This document shows, piece after piece, positions 42,657 to 51,733 of a stretch of 64,000 nucleotides of DNA (positions are counted from its first letter, which is position 1; the number at the start of each line of letters is the position of its first letter). The translations under genes and the position numbers were made by a program. The DNA comes from Roseiflexaceae bacterium (lineage in GTDB: Bacteria > Chloroflexota > Chloroflexia > Chloroflexales > Roseiflexaceae), in NCBI GenBank assembly GCA_947450095.1, contig CANFUF010000003.1, forward strand, positions 1-64,000, in the 5' to 3' direction. The notes below the pieces were generated by a model that was not told the DNA's origin, ran no database searches, and was given only the letters and a program-made list of their open reading frames with translations.

Positions 42657-43867
42657 GCAACACACAACCAACAATTTATTATGTAGCCTACCCGACGAGT
42701 CTGACATTGGCGTCTGCGAATGCAGTACAAACCTATTCGACATTGCGTGAACTCAAGGCAGTGGCACCACAAACACAGATTTTCATCCCACGGATGACGC
42801 GCGAAGCCAATCCGTTTGATGCGTTAGGTGTCAATTATTTGCCCCGCATTGGGATTGGACGGTTGTCACGGCTGTATAAATCAACATTGTGGTACTACAT
42901 CGAGCGGAGCGTATTTGCCTGGCTGGTGCTCATCATCATGGCCTGGCGTCATTGGCGTGGTCAACAAATCGATGTCGTCTATGTACGTGAAATCATCTGT
43001 GCCTATTGGATGTCACGACTTGCGCCACGCTGGTGTGGTGCCAAGGTGGTATACGAAGTCCATCATCTCGAAACTACCAATCATTCGCGCCCCAAAGAAT
43101 CATGGGCACAAGGGATGATTGAACATCTCGATAATACGACTATTGGCACGCCTGCCCGACTCGTGTCGCTCACGCGAGCCTTTCGTGACATTTTGGCACA
43201 ACAACAGCGCCGCTCGGCGAGCGACGTCGATATTTTGCCCGATGCCTACAACGAAACCCTCTATCACCCCCGTGATCAACAGACTGCCCGTCAGAAACTC
43301 GGCATTGTGCATACGGGGGTTATCATCACGTATGCAGGATTAACCTTTGCCTACCGGCGCTTGGATTTGTTAGTGACGGCGTTTGCGCAACTTGACGCCA
43401 ACCAAAAAACCCAAACCCGGATGTATTTTGTTGGTGGGAGACCCCAAGAAGTCAACGAACTTCGACAGCTCGTCACCCAACATCAACTCGATACATACGT
43501 CACATTTGTCGGTGTCGTGCCACAAACCACTGTGGCTGATTATTTGGTGGCGAGTGATATTTTGGCGATTCCCGATACCGTCACTGATGAAACCGCATCG
43601 CCGTTAAAGTTGTTTGAATACATGGCCACAGGCCGTGCCGTAATCTGCCCCGAAATGGCGTCGCTCCGCGAAATCATTGGTGCTGATGGTGCATGTACGT
43701 TTGTGCGGGGCGATGTGAATTCACTCACTGCCCACCTTGACACATTGATTGGTGATCCGGTACTCCGGCAACAATATGCCCACGCAGGTATGACTGCCGT
43801 TGCTCCTTATACCTATCGAAATCGCGCCGCAGAGCTCGTTGCTATCTGTATGCGGGCACGGAACTGA
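42653..43867 (+). CDS. GT4-family glycosyltransferase
   Basis: The 404-residue enzyme has a GT-B fold. The C-terminal half shows ITYAGLTFAYRRLDLLVTA and TASPLKLFEYMATGRAVI, the typical form of GT4 members that transfer to growing glycans. The N-terminal YYVAYPTSLTLASANAVQT has the gap-and-serine loop of the family. It starts inside the previous stop (ATGA) and is followed nine bases later by a methyltransferase. Confidence 0.88.
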   Translation: MSNTQPTIYYVAYPTSLTLASANAVQTYSTLRELKAVAPQTQIFIPRMTREANPFDALGVNYLPRIGIGRLSRLYKSTLWYYIERSVFAWLVLIIMAWRHWRGQQIDVVYVREIICAYWMSRLAPRWCGAKVVYEVHHLETTNHSRPKESWAQGMIEHLDNTTIGTPARLVSLTRAFRDILAQQQRRSASDVDILPDAYNETLYHPRDQQTARQKLGIVHTGVIITYAGLTFAYRRLDLLVTAFAQLDANQKTQTRMYFVGGRPQEVNELRQLVTQHQLDTYVTFVGVVPQTTVADYLVASDILAIPDTVTDETASPLKLFEYMATGRAVICPEMASLREIIGADGACTFVRGDVNSLTAHLDTLIGDPVLRQQYAHAGMTAVAPYTYRNRAAELVAICMRARN

Positions 43868-43875
43868 GGGTTATT

Positions 43876-44679
43876 ATGACGTCAAATACGCCAAATTCAC
43901 ACAATGCGGCAGCCCAAATTGTCGATGCCTACAAAACATCGCAACCAGACAACAAACCTGAATACTTTCGCTATCACCGCTATCGTTTTGTGTCATTACT
44001 CGAAACCGTCATGCATTTACCTGGGAAACGGGTATTGGAGATTGGCGTGAATCCGGGTCAATTCACGGAAATGCTCGTCCAAGCCGGATACCAGGTTAGT
44101 GGTACCGATTTATTCCCCGAGCACCGGGCAGATTTTTGGCAACGCCTAAACGTCGATGTACGCCGCTGGAATATCGATATTGAAGATCCTCCTTACCAGC
44201 CTGAACAGTTCGATATTATTCTTTTTTCAGAAGTAATCGAACACCTTGCGCATCCACCACTCGAAGCACTCGAAGCATTCTATTCACTCCTTGCGCCTGG
44301 TGGATATTTGGTGATTAGTACACCCAATCAGTTTTATTTCAAAAGTCGGCTACGCACATTTTTTGATATCGTACTCAGCCGTCCTTTTGATCATGACGAA
44401 GAATTCAAACGGTGGGCATTGTTACGCCGCGAAGCACGCTATTACACCCACAGTCGATTATTTAGCATGCAACAACTGGCATGGCTAGCACAAGAGTCTC
44501 GGTATACCGTTACCCAAAAGATTTACTGTAGTGCCTATGAACCCGTAGGACTAGAACGCGGACGATTTACCAAAGCACCTCACCGTTGGCTTGCCAAAGC
44601 GTTTATTGCGCTCGTCACACGTATTTTCCCTGCAAGTCGCTCAATGCTGTTGATTGTGTTGCAACGCCCAACGAATTGA
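43876..44679 (+). CDS. Class I SAM-dependent methyltransferase
   Basis: The 267-residue enzyme has methyltransferase motif I VLEIGVNPGQF (53-63), an acidic residue ending strand two (SGTDLF) and motif IV FDIILFSEVIEHL. It probably methylates a sugar or lipid head; the acceptor is not evident. It is the last gene of the coupled glycosyltransferase run; the following gene is a secreted protein about 120 bases away with its own start signals. Confidence 0.85.
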   Translation: MTSNTPNSHNAAAQIVDAYKTSQPDNKPEYFRYHRYRFVSLLETVMHLPGKRVLEIGVNPGQFTEMLVQAGYQVSGTDLFPEHRADFWQRLNVDVRRWNIDIEDPPYQPEQFDIILFSEVIEHLAHPPLEALEAFYSLLAPGGYLVISTPNQFYFKSRLRTFFDIVLSRPFDHDEEFKRWALLRREARYYTHSRLFSMQQLAWLAQESRYTVTQKIYCSAYEPVGLERGRFTKAPHRWLAKAFIALVTRIFPASRSMLLIVLQRPTN

Positions 44680-44799
44680 ACAAAGTAACCGAATAATCCG
44701 TCTATATCATAATGACATCAGTCAATACTCATAGAACTCTATTATAGTAATGACCATTGATAACTTATGATAGAAATCAGGAAGAGCGAGGAATATCAT

Positions 44800-47208
44800 A
44801 TGCGACAACTAATTTTACGACTGTTTTGTTTGATATCAATTTTATCAGCAGTAGGCATTGTGACACCACACACTGCGTATGCCCTTGGTGATGTAACAAA
44901 ACGCACTCAGTGTCAACTAGGCACTTCGTTGATTGCATGGGGCGGTAGTGCGGCAGTACATCCAAACGGATTATTGTACGTTGCCAAAAGCGTATCTCCA
45001 TATGAATCAATGGATACCAAGGCCTACATCGCAATATTTGCGTTGAATCCTGATAGTGCAGCAGGAAATCCTGATGGTACGTGTAGTATTGTAGCTACCT
45101 ATCAAGATTCAACGGAAAATTACACCGCATATTCCGTAAAATTAAACCCGTCGGTATTGGCCAGCGATAACGAAGGTAATTTATACATTGGCAAAGGTTC
45201 ATCTGGTGGATTTCGATTATTGTTTATTCCAGCAAATGCACCAGCTAATGCGCCGTTTACTGGATTAACTGCACGAAAAATCCCGATTGATGTACGAAAA
45301 AATTCATATTCCTATTCGGGATTGGGTGTTACCGACAGCCATATCCTTATCGGTATGTCGAGTTGGAACTCCGGTGAAATGTTTGATATTCGCTACGCAT
45401 CATTTTCGTCTGATTTAGTCAAATCAAATTCTGCCATAACTCCTGCGTGGGGTTCACTCGGGCAAGGGAACGGCCCCGTCGATACGTTTACCGGTATGTC
45501 AAACGGATGGTTTTTCCTTACCGCCTCACTAGTACAAAATGGAAGACTCGTAATCGGTACGGCGTTTCTGAATCCAAATACCAATGTTATTACCAATCCA
45601 TTTAATCCGACACTCCATACAGTTGCCATTGTTGATTGTCGTCCAGCGAGCGGACTCGGCTTCGTAGATATTTTTGGCTGTGCAATGCCAACAGCTGCAA
45701 TGGGCGCAGACGATAATTTATATTTTACAATGCACGTAATACAACGTGGTGATTCAGGTCGAGCACAGGTAGCAATGCGTTACGAAATCGCCACCAACAC
45801 ATGGAAGGGACTTGGCAGTTTTGCAAAGCCAACGATTATCGGCGACCTCAATAATATTGAAGCTTATGGTGGTACTGCAATTACGGCAGATGCAAGCGGC
45901 AATGTCATTGCAGGTATTGATGGGGACTACAACACCAGAATCGCACGGTTTGCGTTTTTAAATGTAAAAACTGGAGTGTGGTCAACAGGAACCCCGATGA
46001 ACGGAGAATATCCGGCATTCGGAAAGCCGAGCATTAATATCATTGATGTTGGTGGGGAACCACGTATTAGTTTCATCTATGTGACAGAGCGTAATGCAGC
46101 TACCCATGGAATTTACTGGACAACATATAGTGCACCCGTCAATGGGGTCGCCTCACGATGTCGTGCTAATGTCGTCCTCGAAGGTGGCGCAGCTTTTATT
46201 AATCGAACAAATGCGTCTGGTGCAATTTACACGGGTGCAACTTGTACAGCGACACGATATATCGCCGTAGCATCAACAAGCGAAACACCACCAACAAATC
46301 CAAGTTCAAGTGATATTAAAACATTCTCACAGGCGAATGGCACATTCAGTGTAAGTGGTTTAGTCGCCGGAAGTAATTATGTGCATATCCGATTGTATGA
46401 TGCCAATAACCCGCTCGAAAATTGGGTTACCAACCAAATAACTGTAGATGCTGATAGCACCGTTGGCGCGACTGTTGCCTTGAGTACCGGGAATAATACC
46501 CCAAGCTTCAAAGATCAATGGAGTATGCGCGGTTCTTCATACAGTGCATCAGGATACACTCGAAGCCCCATGGGTGAATTAACGATCACCGGTGTAACAG
46601 ATGCGTCTGGGCTTAATTCATACAAAATCAATGACCAACCAGAAGTCCAGTTTGATAGCAACAAGATTAATCAACCAATTCCGGCCAAATTTGATAGCAT
46701 CACCAGTACCGTTGGAATTTCATTGACGCTGACTGATGGCGCAACAAATAGTGAAGTACGCGGTATCCGACCATTCACCTACGATGTCACCCCGCCCACG
46801 GTATCATCTGCACCAAGTGCAACATTTACGGCGGCAACTGGTGTGTTTAGTGGCACAATCGGGTTAACGGGTGGTACGATTACCGACGATCTTTATTCGG
46901 CAAGCGGGCGACAATACTGGGGTGTATGGGTCGCCAATGCCAAATGTGTGGGTGATGTCGTCGGTGGATGCCCTACCGATACCGCCAGCCAATTACGCTG
47001 GGGAGCGGTACCTGTTACCAATCCAACTTCGATTCAATGGAATCTCCTCCACGGACTCAATCAAGTACCGAGCAGTGGCTTGTACCGTACCTATATCCGA
47101 TTTTTGGATGGCGCAGGGAATGCGAGCACGACTGCAGTAACGGTCGACACCACCGTTACAATGACTACAAACAAGATATACATGCCGCTCAACTTTAGTC
47201 AACGGTAG
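44800..47208 (+). CDS. Large secreted protein with beta-propeller-like region and Chloroflexota-type C-terminal tail
   Basis: The 802-residue protein has a signal peptide (LILRLFCLISILSAVG, cleaved near AYALG). Residues ~30-470 resemble an NHL/beta-propeller of 'D-x-x-G-N-(L/V)-Y/I' style (DNEGNLYIGKG, DDNLYFTMH, DASGNVIAGIDGDY). From ~470 come Ig-like beta domains (TYDVTPPTVSSAPSATFT, TYIRFLDGAGNAS). The end reads TNKIYMPLNFSQR, like the short V/I-x-L-P-L tail seen at the ends of many Chloroflexota exported proteins. Bases are more AT-rich at third positions than in neighbours. GAGG precedes the ATG at 44800. Function is unknown; surface adhesion or glycan binding is possible. Confidence 0.75.
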   Translation: MRQLILRLFCLISILSAVGIVTPHTAYALGDVTKRTQCQLGTSLIAWGGSAAVHPNGLLYVAKSVSPYESMDTKAYIAIFALNPDSAAGNPDGTCSIVATYQDSTENYTAYSVKLNPSVLASDNEGNLYIGKGSSGGFRLLFIPANAPANAPFTGLTARKIPIDVRKNSYSYSGLGVTDSHILIGMSSWNSGEMFDIRYASFSSDLVKSNSAITPAWGSLGQGNGPVDTFTGMSNGWFFLTASLVQNGRLVIGTAFLNPNTNVITNPFNPTLHTVAIVDCRPASGLGFVDIFGCAMPTAAMGADDNLYFTMHVIQRGDSGRAQVAMRYEIATNTWKGLGSFAKPTIIGDLNNIEAYGGTAITADASGNVIAGIDGDYNTRIARFAFLNVKTGVWSTGTPMNGEYPAFGKPSINIIDVGGEPRISFIYVTERNAATHGIYWTTYSAPVNGVASRCRANVVLEGGAAFINRTNASGAIYTGATCTATRYIAVASTSETPPTNPSSSDIKTFSQANGTFSVSGLVAGSNYVHIRLYDANNPLENWVTNQITVDADSTVGATVALSTGNNTPSFKDQWSMRGSSYSASGYTRSPMGELTITGVTDASGLNSYKINDQPEVQFDSNKINQPIPAKFDSITSTVGISLTLTDGATNSEVRGIRPFTYDVTPPTVSSAPSATFTAATGVFSGTIGLTGGTITDDLYSASGRQYWGVWVANAKCVGDVVGGCPTDTASQLRWGAVPVTNPTSIQWNLLHGLNQVPSSGLYRTYIRFLDGAGNASTTAVTVDTTVTMTTNKIYMPLNFSQR

Positions 47209-47214
47209 CAGCCA

Positions 47215-48690
47215 ATGTGGAATCGGTTACGCAATTATTATCAAAAAGACGCCGGGCAGATTCTGCTCGGCGTCCTCATGCTCATTTGCTTGGCTGGCGC
47301 ATTGCCTCGTGTCTATGCCACCGATGAAGTGCAGTATTATGCATGGTTGCGTTCAGCATGGTTTGATCACGATGTCAATTTTGCCAACGAATATACCCGC
47401 TTTGCAGAGATGAATCCACAAGCCGGCATCGACAAAAGCCTATTGATGCCCAATCGCATCCGGCCATTGACGGGACTCTACGGCAATATTGCCCCCATCG
47501 GCAGTGCACTCCTTTGGGCACCGTGGTTTATTGTAACCGATGCCGGACTCCATGGACTGCATGCAATCGGTCTTGCAAAAAACATCCCAGCAGACGGCTA
47601 TAGTTGGCCATACCAACGAGCCGTCTGCTATGCGTCAGCGATTTATGCCATGCTGGGGATTTTGATTATCCGCCAGCTGGCGCAAACCTGGACCAGTCGT
47701 TGGAGTAGCACCCTCGCCACCATTGGGATATGGTTGGCGTCGCCACTCATTTATTACATGACCATCCAAATGCCATTTGCGCACGCCAACGGCTTTTTTG
47801 TGACCTGTTGTTTTGTCTGGTGTTGGTGGCAAACCGTCCTGACACCGCAACGCAAATCACGTTGGATATTGCTCGGTATCGCTGCCGGCATGTTGTATAT
47901 GGTGCGCGAACAGTTGATTTTGTTCATGATCATGCCCGCGATGAGTGTCGGGTATGTCGCCTGGAACGCACTGCTCACACGCCAATTTACCTCATTGCGG
48001 CCATATGCCGCCTCCATTGTACTGTGTGCGCTCGTCGCAGGATTCACCGTGGCGCCACAGTTTTTGGCATATAAACTGGTAAATGGCGTCGCCAAACCCG
48101 CCAGCGAAGTATCGAATAAACTCAACCTGTGTAGCCCACATGCCATCGATACCCTGATCGACTTTGACCCATCCCCAGAACCACTCTGTGGTGTTGGCGT
48201 AGAACCGGTAAGTATTACCGCGTGGAGTCGTGGGGCGTTGGTGTGGAGTCCGATTTTGTTGCCGGCAATAATCGGGTTGGTCGGATTGGCGCGACGACAC
48301 CCTCGTGCTGGTGCGCCAATGCTGGTGGCGTTTTTGTTACAAGTATGGTTAAACGGCGCATTTGGGACGACGTGGCATTTGAGTGGCGCCTTCGGGTTTC
48401 GCCGTTTTATTGAATGTTCGCCGTTTTTTATTTGTGGGTTGGCGTTTTTGCTGGATTACCTCAAAACACGCATCCATCCTCGGGTATTAATTGCATGTGT
48501 TGTTGCGTTAATCGCCTGGAATATGGGGTTGATAGTCAACGCCACTTTGTTTAATTCACTTACCAATATCCGGCGCGGTTTGACATGGCCAGACGTATGG
48601 CGCTGGCAATGGGAATTACCAGTGCGCATGTGGCAAAAGGGTGCTGGTTTGTTTGACCGCTGTCGTGTACTCAAAAATGGCTGTCAATAA
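47215..48690 (+). CDS. GT-C-like polytopic membrane protein
   Basis: The 491-residue protein has about eleven transmembrane helices. After the first helix, ATDEVQYYAWLRSAWFDHDVNF holds the acidic pair typical of GT-C glycosyltransferases (here D-E), near NRIRPLTGLYGNIAPIGSAL. It is less like the other two GT-C-like proteins. It starts six bases after the secreted protein gene, so the two are probably cotranscribed. A hairpin follows at 48696. Sugar and acceptor are unknown. Confidence 0.7.
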   Translation: MWNRLRNYYQKDAGQILLGVLMLICLAGALPRVYATDEVQYYAWLRSAWFDHDVNFANEYTRFAEMNPQAGIDKSLLMPNRIRPLTGLYGNIAPIGSALLWAPWFIVTDAGLHGLHAIGLAKNIPADGYSWPYQRAVCYASAIYAMLGILIIRQLAQTWTSRWSSTLATIGIWLASPLIYYMTIQMPFAHANGFFVTCCFVWCWWQTVLTPQRKSRWILLGIAAGMLYMVREQLILFMIMPAMSVGYVAWNALLTRQFTSLRPYAASIVLCALVAGFTVAPQFLAYKLVNGVAKPASEVSNKLNLCSPHAIDTLIDFDPSPEPLCGVGVEPVSITAWSRGALVWSPILLPAIIGLVGLARRHPRAGAPMLVAFLLQVWLNGAFGTTWHLSGAFGFRRFIECSPFFICGLAFLLDYLKTRIHPRVLIACVVALIAWNMGLIVNATLFNSLTNIRRGLTWPDVWRWQWELPVRMWQKGAGLFDRCRVLKNGCQ

Positions 48691-48695
48691 CGACA

Positions 48696-48729
48696 CAAAT
48701 CGACGTTCCCAATTAGGGGCGTCGATTTG
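48696..48729 (+). terminator. Hairpin after the glycan gene run
   Basis: CAAATCGACG (48696-48705) and CGTCGATTTG (48720-48729) pair perfectly, with an inner CCC/GGG extension. There is no T run, so termination may need Rho. Confidence 0.55.
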
Positions 48730-48756
48730 CCAAACAGGGTTATTACGTGCTAGGAT
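48727..48756 (+). promoter_or_regulatory. Candidate promoter of the tRNA with anticodon CAT
   Basis: TTGCCA (48727-48732), an 18-base spacer and TAGGAT (48751-48756) with an extended TGC just before it. The tRNA begins nine bases later. Confidence 0.45.
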
Positions 48757-48765
48757 TATACACAC

Positions 48766-48840
48766 GGGCCGATAGCTCAATGGCAGAGCACGTCGCTCAT
48801 AACGACTTGGTTACAGGTTCGAATCCCGTTCGGCCCACCA
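48766..48840 (+). tRNA. tRNA with anticodon CAT (elongator Met or Ile2)
   Basis: A 75-base cloverleaf with acceptor stem GGGCCGA/TCGGCCC, anticodon loop CTCATAA (CAT), T arm GTTCGAATC and an encoded CCA. Position 1-72 is a normal G-C pair and the anticodon stem lacks three G-C pairs, so it is not the initiator. The choice between elongator Met and lysidine-modified Ile2 cannot be made from sequence alone. Confidence 0.93.
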
Positions 48841-48862
48841 CTCCACCAGACCCACTGCGCAA

Positions 48863-49861
48863 TTATGCGTCGCAGTGGGTTTGCCATTGCACCAATGCTC
48901 GTTGCATACCACTCAGCGCATCAGAAAGCACCACGCGCACATCGCGACAGGCAGCGGCAACCAAATCACCTTCGGCATGACTCAAAGCGCGTTGCGGGGT
49001 TGTGCGTGGGAATTGGCGACAGACAATATTGAGAAAAAACTGCGCATCCACAAATGCATCTGCAGCCTGGTGCAACAATTGTCTGCCAACAGGGAGCGGA
49101 TGCAAATCGGCCCAATATACTAACAATTGGTGCGCGACATCACACCGTTGCCACAAATCATGCATGCTGGTGGCGACATGCGTCGCCACCAGCGCGAGTG
49201 GGGCTGCATGATCTGCAGCCAGAGCCATCACTTCGAACGCCCCCAAGCCAACATGCCAGGCTTGATCGTCACGTAAAGGGTGCTTGGGTGTATCAAAACG
49301 GATGATTGTGTGTAATTCAAGCAATTGCACTGCATGGGCAAGGGCGGCATAAGGTGGCGTAGCGACAACGTTCATCGGCGCAAGTACCGCGATATCAACC
49401 CCACCTCGCGCATAGAGTGCCGCAAAGTCAACGGCGTGTACGCTGCCATCAGCACGTTGAATAGTCAGCGTCGTATCGGTATGCGCAATCAGCACTCCGT
49501 ATTCTGGACCAGCCACACCCCAAACCACCACCACACCCACGTGTTGGGTCACAAAGAATAGCGCGAGGTCCTGTCCTGTGGCAAACCAGTGTTGGGTCAC
49601 GGCAATCCCACACGCCGCCCAGCATGACGCATCCAACTGGTGCAACGCACGAAGCGCAGGCACGGGTGGGATGGGCAGGCGGGGGTGACAATGAATCGTG
49701 GCAGGGTCAAACCACGATTCAGCGGCCACATACACAAACGGCACCCCGCTGGCGGCATAGACATCTTGCCAAAAAATCTGTGGCTGGATGGTTTGGGCAG
49801 CGCACCATAATGCCGTCAGCCAACTATTCACCGCTGGAGCTGCACTATTTTTTTCACCCAT
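48863..49861 (-). CDS. Unrecognised protein, last gene of a four-gene operon
   Basis: The 332-residue protein has no signal peptide or clear transmembrane segment. An alanine-rich N-terminal part holds SWLTALWCAAQTI and FWQDVYAASGVPFVYVAAESWF. The middle has a beta-rich stretch with DASCWAACGIAV and YGVLIAHTDTTLTIQRADG, and the C-terminal part is helical and rich in H, D and A (HDLWQRCDVAHQLLVYW). The cysteine and later H-T-D arrangement is reminiscent of cysteine-protease/BtrH-like folds, but I do not claim this. It starts five bases after the D-threonine-aldolase-like gene, so it shares that pathway. Confidence 0.7.
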   Translation of the reverse strand: MGEKNSAAPAVNSWLTALWCAAQTIQPQIFWQDVYAASGVPFVYVAAESWFDPATIHCHPRLPIPPVPALRALHQLDASCWAACGIAVTQHWFATGQDLALFFVTQHVGVVVVWGVAGPEYGVLIAHTDTTLTIQRADGSVHAVDFAALYARGGVDIAVLAPMNVVATPPYAALAHAVQLLELHTIIRFDTPKHPLRDDQAWHVGLGAFEVMALAADHAAPLALVATHVATSMHDLWQRCDVAHQLLVYWADLHPLPVGRQLLHQAADAFVDAQFFLNIVCRQFPRTTPQRALSHAEGDLVAAACRDVRVVLSDALSGMQRALVQWQTHCDA

Positions 49862-49866
49862 AAAAA

Positions 49867-50961
49867 CTAACTCCGCTTGCCACGGGCTACCACCTGAATC
49901 AACGTGCAGTCTCCATCGCTGGCGCGCAGATACATGACATCAGACAAATTTACGGTGGTACAGACATGAATGGGGCGCATGGCGATGCGGGTCCCAATCG
50001 GCAAATCGACGCCGGGGGCCAATTGCAATACCCCGTGTTCTTCGGACATGCGCACTAATGTGGCAGCATAATCGACGGCAGTAGCATAGCCCAACAAGCC
50101 CATCCGGTCAGGGACGACATCACCCGAGAAGGTTTTGGCACCAGCGTCAATCGTTGCCGTCTGGGCGTCGGGGCGACTAATCACCGTACACCAAATCGAT
50201 AGGCCCACTTGGTCGACAGTACAAGCACCATTGCGCAACTGCATATCATCGCCAAAGACATATGTCCCAGGCCGGATTTCGGTGATACCGGGCACAGACA
50301 CTGCCCCAGCCCCAGCAGGAGTTGAGCCGACGCTGATGGCATTGATGGCGATACCACTGGCGCGCAGGTCATTGGCCACTGCCACCATCATTTGGGATTC
50401 TTCGATGCCGAGATCATACCCAGAACGGCCATTTGCGCCGGCAAACCAAGCACCACGATAGGTGAAAATCCCATCGAGCGCTAATCCCGGCGCAGCCAAT
50501 ACGGCACGGCATAGTTCGGCAGCAGCGGCGGGGGCGACGCCACAGCGATGCAAGCCGGTATCGATTTCGACCCGCACCCCGATGGTGGCACCAGCAGCCT
50601 GCATAGCTGTTGATAATTGGGCAATCCCTACCAATGAATCAACGCCCACAATCAAGTGGCAACGCAAGGCAAGTTGGGCGGCGTGGGCGCATTTATCAGC
50701 ACCGATGATAGGATAGGCCACAAAACAGTCGGTGAATCCAGCGTCGATAAAAACTTCGGCCTCACTCAATTTGGCCGAGGTAATCCCACTAGCACCGGCA
50801 GCAAGTTGCATCCGGGCAATCTCGAGACTTTTGTGGGTTTTGATATGGGGACGTAATGCTACACCATAGTGATTGGCGAGTGCTTGCCAGCGCTCGATAT
50901 TGGCGCGGAGACGGACTTCATCGATCACCAACACCGGGGTAGATAGTGTCGTAATATTCAT
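49867..50961 (-). CDS. PLP-dependent D-threonine aldolase/D-serine dehydratase (DSD1) family protein
   Basis: The 364-residue enzyme has an alanine-racemase-like TIM barrel (about 1-250) and a C-terminal domain (about 255-364) with the metal ligands. The PLP lysine is in LRPHIKTHKS. IRPGTYVFGD and the later H-V-C-T-T-V-N motif are typical of the DSD1/D-TA group, which needs a divalent metal. It may cleave D-threonine to glycine and acetaldehyde, dehydrate D-serine, or act on a related 3-hydroxy-D-amino acid. It follows the SDR by nine bases. Confidence 0.88.
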   Translation of the reverse strand: MNITTLSTPVLVIDEVRLRANIERWQALANHYGVALRPHIKTHKSLEIARMQLAAGASGITSAKLSEAEVFIDAGFTDCFVAYPIIGADKCAHAAQLALRCHLIVGVDSLVGIAQLSTAMQAAGATIGVRVEIDTGLHRCGVAPAAAAELCRAVLAAPGLALDGIFTYRGAWFAGANGRSGYDLGIEESQMMVAVANDLRASGIAINAISVGSTPAGAGAVSVPGITEIRPGTYVFGDDMQLRNGACTVDQVGLSIWCTVISRPDAQTATIDAGAKTFSGDVVPDRMGLLGYATAVDYAATLVRMSEEHGVLQLAPGVDLPIGTRIAMRPIHVCTTVNLSDVMYLRASDGDCTLIQVVARGKRS

Positions 50962-50970
50962 GTGATACTC

Positions 50971-51711
50971 CTATTGCATAACCATGCCACCACAGACATT
51001 GATGGCTTGTCCATGCACAAAACGTGCTTGTTCACTCAATAAAAACTGTACCACCGTGGCGACTTCGTGCACATCGCCACTGCGCCCGAGGGGGACGCGG
51101 GCGAGGCGTTTTTGCCAAATTGCCGTCGCATCCTGCGTTTCGTCGACGAGCGCCGCCGTTACCGCGCTCTGCATCGGCGTATCGATTACGCCTGGACAGA
51201 CACAATTGACTCGGATACCTACAGCAGCCACAGTATGTGCCAACGTTTTGGTCATGGCAATCACCGCTGCCTTACTGATATTGTAAACGGGATGCATGAC
51301 GGTTGTAGCTGTTTTGCCGGCAGTCGATGCCAGCAACACCACACTGCCTGATTGCCACGGCAACATGGCTTGGAGGATGGCATTTGTCAAAAACCACGCC
51401 GCCTTGGCATTGATGCCCATCACCGCATCCCAATGCGCTTCGTCAACTGCAAACGGATGTGCCACCCGCATAACTCCAGCGGCATTCACAAACCCGGCAA
51501 TCTGAGGAGCAATCTGGTGCGCAGCCGCACAAATCTGTGCGGGGGCAGTTGCATCACTTACATCGATTTTGAACGGATGCAATGTGGGCGCATGCCAAGG
51601 AATTAGATCACGATCGACACCAAGTACGGCGACACCAGCCGCACACAATGATTGGGCGCAAGCTGCCCCGATCCCACTGGCCGCCCCGGTTACGATTGTC
51701 ACCGTTGTCAT
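50971..51711 (-). CDS. SDR-family oxidoreductase
   Basis: The 246-residue enzyme is a classical short-chain dehydrogenase. TIVTGAASGIG is the Rossmann cofactor loop and V-Y-N-I-S-K is the catalytic tyrosine-lysine pair; NCVCPGVIDTPM follows. An acidic residue after strand two (VDRD) suggests NAD rather than NADP. I use the ATG at 51711; a TTG at 51723 and another ATG at 51714 are also in frame. It lies between a formyltransferase-like gene and the D-threonine-aldolase-like gene. Substrate unknown. Confidence 0.85.
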   Translation of the reverse strand: MTTVTIVTGAASGIGAACAQSLCAAGVAVLGVDRDLIPWHAPTLHPFKIDVSDATAPAQICAAAHQIAPQIAGFVNAAGVMRVAHPFAVDEAHWDAVMGINAKAAWFLTNAILQAMLPWQSGSVVLLASTAGKTATTVMHPVYNISKAAVIAMTKTLAHTVAAVGIRVNCVCPGVIDTPMQSAVTAALVDETQDATAIWQKRLARVPLGRSGDVHEVATVVQFLLSEQARFVHGQAINVCGGMVMQ

Positions 51712-51733
51712 CATTTCCTGCAATTCTTTATCC

